64,000 bases of DNA from the NCBI GenBank assembly GCA_001600055.1, contig BCIV01000007.1, forward strand, positions 620,001 to 684,000, given 5' to 3'. Source of the stretch: Filobasidium wieringae. Lineage: Eukaryota > Basidiomycota > Tremellomycetes > Filobasidiales > Filobasidiaceae. Position 1 is the first letter of the stretch. Each line of letters begins with the position of its first letter. This document shows, one piece after another, positions 1 to 9,806 of this stretch. The notes under the pieces are model-generated. The model saw only the letters and a list, made by a program, of their open reading frames with translations. It did not search any database and was not told the DNA's origin. The position numbers and the translations under genes are program-made.

Positions 1-1224
1 TCCTCTACACGCTTGATACCGTTAGCGACTTGCTGGACATATCCGCTGAACTCTTGTCCGAGAGTCAGGGGAGTAGCGTCCTGCAAGTGGGTACGACCGA
101 TCTTGATGATGTCCTGGAACTCGGCACGCTTGGCCTCGAGCGCGTCGTGCAACTCGTGCAAAGCAGGAAGAAGGGTCTTGTTGATCTCGACGACGGCAGA
201 GACGTGCATGGCGGTGGGGAAGCTGTTGAGATTCATGAAATCGTGCTTCTCAGTATTCCACAACATAAGGGTCTGATAAGCGTTTCTTTATTGTTGACTC
301 ACGTATCGTTACTGCTCTGAGACATGTTGACGTGGTCGTTGGGGTGGACAGGGGTCTTACTTCCTAGCTCTCCTCCCAAAATCTCGATGGCTCGGTTGGA
401 GATAACCTCGTTAACGTTCATGTTGGTCTGGGTACCGGATCCAGTCTGGAAAACGACGAGGGGGAAGTGACCCATGAGTTTACCAGAGATGACTTCGTCA
501 GAGGCCTGGCAGATGGCATCCGATACAGTCTTGTCAAGACCTATAGGCAATAAACGTCTATTTTAGAGACGTCTCTGGTACCAATGCATATAATAACGCA
601 CCGTAGGTAGCGTTGACCTGAGCAGCAGCCTTCTTGAGAACACCAAAAGCCTGGATAAGAGGAGCGGGCATTCGCTCTTGCTCACCACCTGTGTTGATTA
701 ACAGTGAACGACGACATAGTCAGCTATATATGAAACCTCTTTGAAGAACACGCAGCTTACCGATATCGAAGTTCATCAAACTCCTCTGAGTCTGAGCACC
801 CCAGTAACGGTCGGCAGGGACATCAAGAGGTCCGAAGGTGTCAGCTTCCTTTCGGTAGTTGGTCTGAGATACATGTAAATCATAGCGTGAGATCCTAGAT
901 AATGGAGCGGTCGCCATACTTCTCAAACTAAGCTTACCATGGTGATCGAAGACGATGCGAAAGTCCTGGCGGTGATAGTAGCCTGAGCAGTGAAACGACG
1001 GCTTGGGAGCTAATACGATTACGTGGATGTCGTTTCGAGGAAAGTTTGCGTTGTCGGGTTGGAGAGTGTAGTTGTTCAATTGCGAGCAAATGAAGGGAGC
1101 GAAGATATCAGTGTGTATTCCATGTAAGATCTATTCCTCCTGGCCTTCAAGGTATACTGCAATGTCTCGGTAATCTGTAACTCACCCTTCTAGCGGTAGA
1201 TGCGATAGCCTGCCTAGCGAACAT
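1..1224 (-). CDS. FUM1: Fumarate hydratase, mitochondrial (5' part; gene continues off the left edge)
   Basis: Class II fumarase, interconverting fumarate and malate in the TCA cycle. Visible blocks include the N-terminal fumarase signature [20 protein letters not shown], then [18 protein letters not shown] and [17 protein letters not shown], the class II substrate-site regions. The start chosen is the ATG at 1222-1224. It opens a presequence rich in Arg, Ser and Thr ([13 protein letters not shown], then exon 938-1009, then exon 761-863), which suggests import into mitochondria. Short introns interrupt the gene between these exons and again near 550-600 and 280-300. The C-terminal half, including the GSSxMPxKxN signature loop, lies outside the window. 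Identification is secure; exact splice sites nearer the window edge were not all resolved. Confidence 0.93.
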
Positions 1225-1634
1225 TGAGAACAGAGAAACAGAAGAAACGGATATCTAACGAGGTGTTTCAATAGCAGGAATCGCCAAGAAGCACTGTGTA
1301 CCTCCTGACCTGAATTGCACGAGTTGGCATGAACTCCTCCAATCGTGAGACTGTAACGCGTGACCCGGGCCAACACGGCCGGCCGAATAGAACCTAAAAA
1401 TCCGCGAAATGGGTTGTTCCGTCTAGAGCTTCTACAGTCGATGACTCATGTTTCGTACACATATTGATCCATTCACTTGGGGCCATATTCATTATACATT
1501 ACAAGAGATTCCTTCCTTCCTGATCGATACATACAGATGAAGTACCGATGTGGCCTGGAGAATAGCATGTTTAGATAGCGGCCCCTGATATTCGAAGACG
1601 GATCAGCTATGTTTTCTATCTGCAGGATGTGGTC
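1225..1634. other. Intergenic: fumarase promoter and LSB5-like 3' end
   Basis: About 400 bases between two minus-strand genes. No convincing reading frame or RNA gene seen. It should hold the fumarase 5' UTR and promoter and the 3' UTR of the gene upstream. Confidence 0.5.
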
Positions 1635-3935
1635 TCACTTACATTCCTGCCTGGCCTTCTGCTTCGAGGAACCGCCTCCGATACTACCCAAGAAGTCGGT
1701 AGGATCGGCGAAAGGGTCGTTAGGGTCAAGCAAGGCGCCTCCCTGAACGTCGTCCTCATCATCGCTAAGGGTTTCATAAGTGGGTTGCTTCACATACGCA
1801 GCCTTGGATCCTCGACGGGACCTTGAGGCAGTCTTCGCTCGGCTTTGGTACTCAGAATCGGACGAATCATAGTCTGAGAAGTCCGAAAGCGATCTGTAGG
1901 CAGAAGAAGGGACTTAGAGCTGCAACGAATTCCAGTTTCAGACGTGGTGCTTACCCTCTGCGGTCATCGGCAAGCTCGTCGGGCGTCATGGGGGGAGGCA
2001 ATCGGCTGCTCTCGCCACGGTCCTGACGCCTCTGAGAGCGTCTGTCACTCTCGTACTTTTGCTTCTGCTGCATTTTCCAGACTTCTCCAGTTCTCTGCTC
2101 TTCGAGTTTCTGAGCTTGGAGCTTCTTGGCCAAAGCATCAGCATCGGCAGCGCTTTCCTCCCTTGCTCGAGCAGTTTCTTCGTTTTCAGAGTCGGAATCC
2201 AAATCGGCAGATTTGCACATCTGAGACCGACCAAGATTAGCACAAACCAGAAAATATCAAGGGTAAGGATGCACTGACTTTGTCGTACAACTGGATTGCT
2301 TCGACAATCTTCTCGTTAGCATCAAGAAGGACTCCGACCATGACTTCGTCGTTGACCAGCTGGATGGAAATGTTTGATCAGATTTGCAGTGAATCATGCG
2401 GGATGGCAGGCGGACTAACCTGGATATAACGGATGATAGGTCGACGGACAACCTTTGCCTCTTCAAGCGCATCCTGTACCTTCAAGTTCTCGAGCATAGA
2501 CTCTTGCTGCCTGTTTACGTGCTATTGCAGATTTGGACGTTAGAAATGGCACACGGTAGGAAATCGGAAGTCAACTTACTCTACATGCGTTGACAAGGGT
2601 AATGGCAGCCTGAGAAGCCTTGGCGATTGAGATGAGGATCTGAGGCTTCTCTTTTTGGAAATCGAATGGTGGCCTCTTAGGCTGGTTCTTCTGCCTCTCC
2701 TTCTCCAGCCTCTCTCTCTCCTTTTGAGCCCTCTTCTTCATGTCTTCATCCGCCAACTTCCTGCGGTAGGCTTCGGCCTTGGCCTTTTCTTCCTCCTTGA
2801 GTTTGACAGCCCTCTCGCGACGCTCGATCTCGGCTTCACGAGCTTCGAGAGCAGACCGAGCTTCTCGCTCGGCACGGCGGCGTTCGGCTTCGTCCTTCTT
2901 TGCGGCGAGATCAGCATAATCAGCTGAAGAAGTAGCATGACCTTTCGTGGGAATCCAGCTGTGCTCTAAATCCTGCAATTCGCTGGTTGACTTTCGAGAT
3001 GGTGCAGAAGCGGGAGCAGGAGAGCTGGATCGCGCTTGAGTGTAAGTGGGGGCAGGAGCAGGAGCTTTTCGGATGACCTGATGATATGAAACAAGTATCA
3101 ATGACAATGTCACTGTGTTGAAATGGAAAAGGCTCACCTTCTTCCCGGAGTACTGATCGTATAGGGTTGCAAGAGCCCTATTCTTCGACGTGTCGTCCTG
3201 CAAATCCCCACAAATTTTGTTACATATCAAATAGAGGATACCAGTGCGAGACGGTACTTACTGCAAATGCCAACGACCAAGCATGGAAGACGGAAAGCAG
3301 CTTCCTCTTGACCTTGGGGTCAACAAGCGACTGGACGACAGAGAGGGGATCAGCTATTTCTCCCGGTTGAAGTCCTCACGAGAAGAGTCTCACATCCGTG
3401 GCCATCTCTTTTAGCCGCTGCATAAGCTGTTCATTCGCGAATGTCCTCTTGTAGGTAGCGGATCCATTCTCAGACAGGGCTCGCAGTAGCTTTGATCGCA
3501 TCACAAGATCAGCTCAGATAATCGAGCTTTCTGAGATCGGTGCTCACCGTCAAAGCTCGTAGTTGCCGGTGAACGTTACCGTACTTCAACTTCTTCCTGA
3601 TCGCTCGAGAGCTTTCTGTAACACCTTCCATGCCGAGTAGACGAATACTCTCAAGCAGTTCGTTGACACCGTCGTAAGAGTCTTCCTCTATTGGATAGAT
3701 GTGTTGGACAAGGTCAGTTGGTTTTACAAGAGATTCGGATAGTCCTGTTTACCGTATCGGTCACTGGTGAGGATCTCAATCCAGTCACTACATAGAAATT
3801 GACGGAAGGATCAACAGCAGCCTCTAGGAAAGAGCTCGGTTCAGGAACTGACCTGATGGACGAGTGCGCCTTCTGGCCCTCGGCCATGGACACGAGAGCC
3901 TTTGCTGTTCCGATATAAGCACCGTACTTTGACAT
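1635..3935 (-). CDS. LSB5: LSB5-like VHS/GAT domain protein (endocytosis, actin patch)
   Basis: The N-terminal third reads as a VHS-type helical domain: SDWIEILTSDRY, SSRAIRKKLKYGNVHRQLRA, and SLVDPKVKRKLLSVFHAW match the LSB5 branch. A central stretch around 2600-3060 is a highly charged Lys/Glu/Arg coiled coil preceded by a Pro/Ala/Ser linker. A GAT-like helical segment follows (VNDEVMVGVLLDANEKIVEA, about 2280-2370). The C-terminus is acidic and contains NDPFADPTDF, i.e. DPF-type motifs used to bind clathrin adaptors. In yeast, LSB5 links ubiquitinated cargo and Arf to the Las17 actin machinery. The start at 3935 gives MSKYGAYIGTAKALVSMAEG. At least seven introns. The stop at 1635-1637 overlaps a potential splice donor, so a slightly longer C-terminus is possible. 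Confidence 0.72.
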
Positions 3936-4324
3936 GTTTCGATTTTGCAGCCCGCTTTCCTAAGATGGTTCAATTTCAAGATCTGTAAGGTATCCCCTAG
4001 ACTACAAGAACAGGGTAGAATGGCGAGAATCGGTGGATCTGTGCGTTCATACGGGAAGAGCTTCGCTCTGAGCTGATAACGCTCTCCATACGTCATTGAG
4101 CGGTTATAAGCCAGATCGGGTCGACCCGCGGTGCGCCTTGCGATAGAAATAGCCTCAACCCTTGTCAACAAAGTATACAGGGTCAAGGCCACAGGATATG
4201 CTCATGCTCATAATGTAAACGGTTAAATCTTAGTTAAGCGACGTGGTGAAGACGTTTGTGAAGCAGTATACATAACAGACTACAGGTTGCAGAGCACCCC
4301 AATAACCATAGCGGAAGTCGAGTT
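3936..4324. other. Intergenic between LSB5-like gene and orphan
   Basis: About 390 bases. A minus-strand open stretch (4192-3824) runs into the first LSB5 exon but has no recognisable protein content and is probably 5' UTR. Nothing else supported. Confidence 0.4.
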
Positions 4325-5668
4325 TCATTCCGCTTCCACCTTGACCTCAATTCCCCGGTTGGACTGCATCACGTGCCAACCCAAAGACAGCCTCCTCTCT
4401 TCCTCGGCCATGTTGAGTCGGATCTGCAAGACCTCTCTCCGCCATCTATCTACATTCCGTTGTTTCCAGTCCTCCGCGATGCTCCCCCCGCCTCGGAACG
4501 TAACAACACAGCTGGGTAAAAGTAGCTGGTGCAGTCGTTTCGCAAATTGAATTGGAGGATAATGCTGAGGAGAAAGGTGGTCATGTTCCGCCGACGGGAG
4601 GAGTGCGATGATGATCGTGAGGGAAAGCAGGCTCATCCTCTTCCTCTTCTTGAGAAACTTTCCTTTTTCCACTGCACCAGACTTTCGGCTCGGCGATGGC
4701 CATGTGCAAAGCACTCGACCGCTTCTAGCAGTATCCGGAAGCAAGCCCAGAGCATCTTCCAACGAATACATCAAGGCGCCTTCTGCATCAGGAGCAGAGT
4801 AGAAAAGTACATCGGCGTGTTCTAGTCGAGACGACGATAATGAAACCAGTGTCTCCACTTTCCTAAGATGTTCGCTCTCCAGGTGGGTTGCCCTTGAGAT
4901 TGACGCTGATGGACGAACAACGCATCGCAGGTATTTGAGCTGCTGGGCAATCGCCAGAATGCTCTTTAACCAATTTGGTGTGACCTCCCATATCGATAGG
5001 TCGAGGTGTTGTAGACGTTTCAAATGCGATGAAGCAGCTGGCGACCGGAGCAGTTCCTCCGGTATGATGTTTGCAGGTGAAGACCTGAGGGCATCTGAAT
5101 TGATGGTGATGGATCTCAGACGAAACAATGCAAGCCCAGCTACTTCTAGTAGGCCAAGTGCCGTAAGCCAGTACTTATCGTCCATGTACAGGATAGGATC
5201 CCTATCATCGAATGGGTCCCCAAGCTCCGTCTTGAATGACAGGATGTTTACGAGTGTCGAATTGGGCTGTTTTATCCATTCCAGATCCAGATCGATTGGG
5301 AAATCTGACGTGACATCCGCTTCAACTTTTGCCGTCGGAACGGGCGGTAAGTGAGCCCTAGCCAATGCGTTCACCCCCGGTAAGGGGAACGAGATTGACG
5401 TGATCGTATTCTGGCCGTTGCGCAGCTTAGCCCATATGGGAGAGTGCAATAATTGGATAGGAGTCTCGCATCCATTAAGGCTCAGGTCTAGGATGGCAGG
5501 TTCCCTCGGCCGATTCGGTTGCCCGATGACAAGGGATCTTGCACCGATGATATCCTTGATCTTGAATCCGGATTCCAGATCTTCGTTCAAGACCTGCAGG
5601 ATTCGAGACGATATAGTCGCGTCATCAAAGACGCGAAGAGCTAGCTTGCTGATGGTAGTGGACCCCAT
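4325..5668 (-). CDS. Hypothetical protein, intronless, LRR-like
   Basis: A single open frame of 447 codons with no intron, unusual here where most neighbours are split. I do not recognise a family. The middle has leucine-spaced segments (HLKRLQHLDLSIWEV, QQLKYLRCVV, LGLLEVAGLALFRLRSITI) reminiscent of degenerate leucine-rich repeats as in fungal F-box/LRR proteins, but no clear F-box is visible at the N-terminus (MGSTTISKLALRVFDDATIS). A basic patch, KKRKR, follows a Ser/Pro segment near residue 340. The C-terminus is Glu-rich (AEEERRLSLGW; VKVEAE). No signal peptide or clear membrane segment. It may be one of the lineage-specific orphan families of tremellomycetes. Confidence 0.7.
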   Translation of the reverse strand: MGSTTISKLALRVFDDATISSRILQVLNEDLESGFKIKDIIGARSLVIGQPNRPREPAILDLSLNGCETPIQLLHSPIWAKLRNGQNTITSISFPLPGVNALARAHLPPVPTAKVEADVTSDFPIDLDLEWIKQPNSTLVNILSFKTELGDPFDDRDPILYMDDKYWLTALGLLEVAGLALFRLRSITINSDALRSSPANIIPEELLRSPAASSHLKRLQHLDLSIWEVTPNWLKSILAIAQQLKYLRCVVRPSASISRATHLESEHLRKVETLVSLSSSRLEHADVLFYSAPDAEGALMYSLEDALGLLPDTARSGRVLCTWPSPSRKSGAVEKGKFLKKRKRMSLLSLTIIIALLPSAEHDHLSPQHYPPIQFAKRLHQLLLPSCVVTFRGGGSIAEDWKQRNVDRWRREVLQIRLNMAEEERRLSLGWHVMQSNRGIEVKVEAE

Positions 5669-5812
5669 GGGCGTACATGTTTAGTCTGTGAGCAGGTGTG
5701 GTGGTCGGAGATGAGTGGACGTATGGGGGATCCTAGACAATCAGATTGGCAGGCCAAGCTGGACGACTGTTGAAGTGTTGTTTTATTGTTGCTTTTGTGA
5801 GGGACACGCGGG

Positions 5813-5820
5813 AAAAAAAA
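5813..5820 (-). terminator. Pol III poly-T terminator of tRNA-Ala
   Basis: Eight consecutive T residues on the minus strand, four bases after the tRNA 3' end, as expected for RNA polymerase III termination. Confidence 0.85.
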
Positions 5821-5823
5821 GAA

Positions 5824-5926
5824 TGGAGTTGCTGGGACTCGAACCCAGGTCAAATCAAGATCCGATTTGCTTGAAACCAAGTCGTAAATATGCGAATGAT
5901 TTATGATACCCCTACACCACAACCCC
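5824..5926 (-). tRNA. tRNA-Ala (anticodon CGC) with a 32-nt intron
   Basis: Reading the minus strand, the acceptor arm GGGGTTG pairs with CAACTCC. The third pair is G3-U70, the alanine identity element. The T arm is perfect (CTGGG-TTCGAGT-CCCAG) and gives a consensus B box GGTTCGAGTCC; the A box reads TGGTGTAGGGG. The anticodon stem AATCA/TGATT closes a loop TTCGCAT with anticodon CGC at 5892-5894. An intron of about 32 nt (5859-5890) sits after position 37, the standard place, and contains a small hairpin CTTG-GTTT-CAAG. The D stem is weak, with a T13-T22 mismatch. The 3' CCA is not encoded. Tract T8 follows. The tRNA call is firm; the anticodon depends on the intron placement. Confidence 0.82.
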
Positions 5927-6854
5927 GAACTCTGATAGGCAAGTTTGACAATATATATTACGCATATCAATTTTTAAAACATCATCGCGCTGGTCATGGT
6001 CAGGTCAAGCCTTCCCTCTCTCGCAATACCCCTCAAGCAATCGTTGCCCCTCTGCGATTGAACATACCCAGCGGGTTGTAGCTATCTATCTGGTTCACAC
6101 TGGTCTCTTCCATGACGTTTGCGATTCGCCGTGAATAGATGTTCCAAGGTGTGGGCACCGCTACGCTTGAAGTAAGAAGATGTTGATCCTAGGAGTCCAG
6201 CTTCTTCATTCCCGGTGACTAGGGTTCAAGATCAGTTTACGATGGTATGATCACGCCATACACGTGTGCTTAGATGACCTCGTCGAGAAGGGGTTCCTAG
6301 CGGGCACGCCTGTTCAACCGTTAAGCGTTCCGATGGCCAGGCCCAGGCTCAAGTCTAATAGGATGGGACCAAACACTTTCCATAAGATACCGTCGTGTAG
6401 CCAGAACGTAACATCCAGATCATTTGCAAGGTCAACGGCAGGTCAACGGAAACACAACAATCTCGCTATCTCCTTACTTGTCGCCACTACAGCTCTCGAT
6501 CGGCGCAATCATGAGACAACTTCCGAACACCGTCATCATTCATCCAAACGCTCCCGTCATCCAAGCCTGAAATCCCGTTATTGCATTGATCGCATTATTC
6601 AGATTTTTCTAGTGTACTCGAAACAGATCGGAGTCGATCCCGCGTGACCAGAGCGAAATGACCGCGCCAGAAGACGGCAATGTGCCGCTGAGCGAGTTAC
6701 TGAAGACACGAGTCTTTTGCGTAATCTTGAAACTGAGAGCAAGATGTCATCAAAATGTCTCGGGGATAAGAACAGCAGGACATGAATTTGTGGTATGCGA
6801 AAATTATATTGTATCTATGCCTTGTTGAACCTGACGTATGTATACATGATGTGT
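5927..6854. other. Gene-free gap of about 0.9 kb
   Basis: Between the tRNA and the permease stop. The only longer frame (6264-6647, plus, 127 codons) has no recognisable domain and no conserved-looking composition. It probably holds the permease 3' UTR and unannotated sequence; no RNA gene recognised. Confidence 0.4.
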
Positions 6855-9107
6855 CTAGAAGCACCTATCGAATGCTCGCAAGAAGACGTTGTTGCTAGGT
6901 ACCTCCTCAAATTCTTCCTCTGGCTTAAGACGTCCGCTGTACAGATCCATGTCTGCGGCGCGTACGTAACTACTCCTCTTGAAGATCTTGTAACCGATGT
7001 AAGGGATGGCGAACAACATCAAACCTAGATAGCAAATCGAGGAGATGAGTGAAGTTTATCAGCCGCGAGATAGAGAAGGAACCTCACTGATGTAGGAAGC
7101 AAAGAAGTCTGCGGTGGACCAGTTGCCCTTGATGAAAACGGTGAATCCACTGAAAACAATGATAATCGCGCAGAGGAGGAAAGACCCGAATTGGAAATAG
7201 GGGGACAAAGGTGCCTTGAAGTTCAGAGTGTCGGTCGAGATGCCTTGCCTCTTGAAACCCATTCGCATCCTTCCAGAAGCGTAAGCGATAGTGGCTATTG
7301 AGGATTCCGGGGATCAGCACACATCAGAATGCCAGTTGTCCATAGGTAGGCTTACCCCAAGCGTTCAAGGCGGCGAGCGCGGTCAAGTTCTGCAGCCACG
7401 TGAAAGCGACAGAAGCACCACCACTTCCGGCACCTACGAGTTACATACATGATCAGCGATGTGACAGAAAGCTAGCCCGGAGCATCGCTACTTACTCAAG
7501 AAGGAAAGCATGGAGACGAGCCAAACTGCCAAAACACAGATCCAAGGAACTCCAGCCTTAGAAAGCTTGGTCAAGAATTTTGGTGCATGTCCTTGAAGGG
7601 CGAGCGAGTAAAGAGTTCTGGACGAGGTGAAAACGTAGGTGTTACCGGCGCTCCAGGCACTGGTAAGGATAACAGCATTGATGATGTGAGGCAGGACTTT
7701 GATACTGTATTGATTCGAGGTAAGATACATGCAATCGTTCGATAGACATAACGACCACTCACCCAGCGCTCTCAATAGCGATAACCCAGGGGGAAGAGGC
7801 GGCGTTGTCGGCTCCTCCAAGCAAACGAGGGTGGTTGAAAGGTACGCTGTGAGGAAAATATCGTTGAGCAGGAATCAAAGCCGCTACGTTCGGAAAGCAT
7901 ATTTACATCATACCGATGATGAGAACCCCCAACACGTAGAAGACGATGATTCGGTACATAACGTTCTTAGCCGCTCTAGGAATCTGCTTGGTGGGGTTGG
8001 TAGCCTCTCCAGCGGCCAAGATCACGGTCTCGGTACCAGTGTAAGAGAAAGCGGCACTGATGAACGCGCTATAGGATGACACAGGCTTCAGGTGAGCAAA
8101 AGCTCTTGTCAGAGAGCAGAGGTGAATAGACAGACCTGAAGAAGGCCAGGAATCGCGCTTTGTCACCTCCTCCAACGCCAGGGAACTCGTTCATAGCTCC
8201 AGGATTGTTCCAATAACGGAAGCCGATCCGGTCATGGTTAGGTGCGCCACCGAGATCGATAACCAATCCAAGAATCAGGAGTCTATAGCGAACAAAATGA
8301 TCCTTTAGATTCGAGGTTATGAAAGAAACATTTGACCTTGAAGACGACTTACCCGACCAAAGTGATGACTTTCAAACTAGCAGTGATGACTTCACTCTCT
8401 CCGTAGTATTTGACACCGAGCATGTTGAGTACAAGGAAAGGGACAGATAGAATAGCGATCCAGATAGCAGCGTTGAGATCCGACCAGTAGCTGATGACGA
8501 CGGCACAAGCACTCAGTTCACTAGCGACGGACAGCGCGTAACCGATAGTATCTGGTCGACGATGAACATCAACTCAGCTGACCAGAAACAGGTATGTTCA
8601 CGAATGTGCTCACAGTTCCATCCCAAAGCAAAACCACAAGCGGGATCGATAAATCGCTCAGCAAAATGAGGGAAACCTCCAGCCGTGGGGATCTATTCAA
8701 CAACCATTCAATTTGAGTCGTCAGCGAGCTCACTCAAACCGAAGCAATGGTTGGTTCGACGTACCAAGGTAGCCATCTCAGCTGCACCTTGTAACTGTGA
8801 ATTCCAGACATGTCAGGACGCCGATCGGGCGATGATCATAATGTGAACTTACTACACCCCACATGATGGCTCCCATGATAACGAAGGCGAGGAAAATCCC
8901 CAAGGGTCCCGCATTCGAGAGACCTCTTCCTACTCCAACGAAAAGACCAACACCGATACCACCACCTAGACCGATAAAGGCAATATGCCTCGATTTCAGA
9001 TGTCTTCGCATGACCGGGGCCTCGTCCGTGGAGGCTTCGGGAAAAGCGACATCGTTGTAAGGGAGTTTCTTCTCTTCGTCAAGCGAAGCTGTTTTTGGGG
9101 TATCCAT
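6855..9107 (-). CDS. Amino-acid permease (AAT/APC superfamily)
   Basis: A 12-TM yeast-type amino acid transporter of the plasma membrane. After a short polar N-terminus, the first helix region reads RHIAFIGLGGGIGVGLFVGV, the canonical AAT signature following the MRRHLKSRH loop. Later blocks include FISAAFSYTGTETVILAAGE (helix 6 region, substrate site), ATNPTKQIPRAAKNVMYRI, SAWSAGNTYVFTSSRTLYSL and ALQGHAPKFL, all typical of the Gap1/Agp family. The C-terminus ends in FLRAFDRCF after an acidic segment (PEEEFEEVP) typical of permease tails. About nine short introns. The start at 9107 (MDTPKTASLDEEK) was preferred over an upstream in-frame ATG at 9182 because it gives the usual short acidic/Lys-containing leader. 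Substrate specificity cannot be read. Confidence 0.92.
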
Positions 9108-9806
9108 CTTGTATGAGTTGATGCTGGATGGGGATAGGGAGACGTCTGGTATCAAGATCGAATTGACTAGTTGAGCGGGCAAGTGATCATCAGCTCCAAC
9201 GTCATGATTCCGAGCCCCTCTAATAGCTCGACTTTCGCCTTGCGGTAAAAAAACGTGTTCCCCCCGACAAAATCAACAACCCGCCGATCACGCAACTCGG
9301 TTCATTTCTTCTCTCATCAGCTGGTCGCCTAGATCGCGTGTACCTGGAAACTCCCGCGGCCGTCGAAATTGGAAATACAAGCGATCCCACTGCCGCGGAT
9401 CAGTGTTTCACTCGGGCGAATGCAGACACGACTTCTGAAGTCTGATTGATCATGCACAGGGTGCTGGGGAACCGCCTCGGGGTCTCGTTTTGTCAGGGTC
9501 AACGGTTCTTCTACACTTCCAGGAGGGTCAGGCTATATGTTTTCGTTCGCGATCAGTACAGGAACCGTTCATTCGCGAGGAATTGAACGCATAGGCAAAT
9601 GCGAATCAGTGTCATGTGGATTCCTACACATCTTCATCGTCAGCGATACAGGTCGTGGGACAGAAGAACGAACATATTGGATCGAAGCATGAAGAAAGTA
9701 CTGTATCATTTGGTATCGGCATCTACGTAATCGAATCCGAAAATTATGAGAAAAGGGGGAAGGAGGTAGCGCGCGTATATGGGAGAAGGAGAGTATGGAC
9801 GCTAGA
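9108..9806. other. Intergenic: permease promoter / glycogenin 3' region
   Basis: About 700 bases between same-strand genes. No supported gene. Small frames (9616-9810 plus; 9838-9569 minus) look random. Confidence 0.4.

Noticed and set aside
6264..6647. A 127-codon plus-strand frame in the gap after the tRNA
   Set aside because: No family resemblance, no neighbouring exon with compatible splice sites, and composition unlike the adjacent genes.
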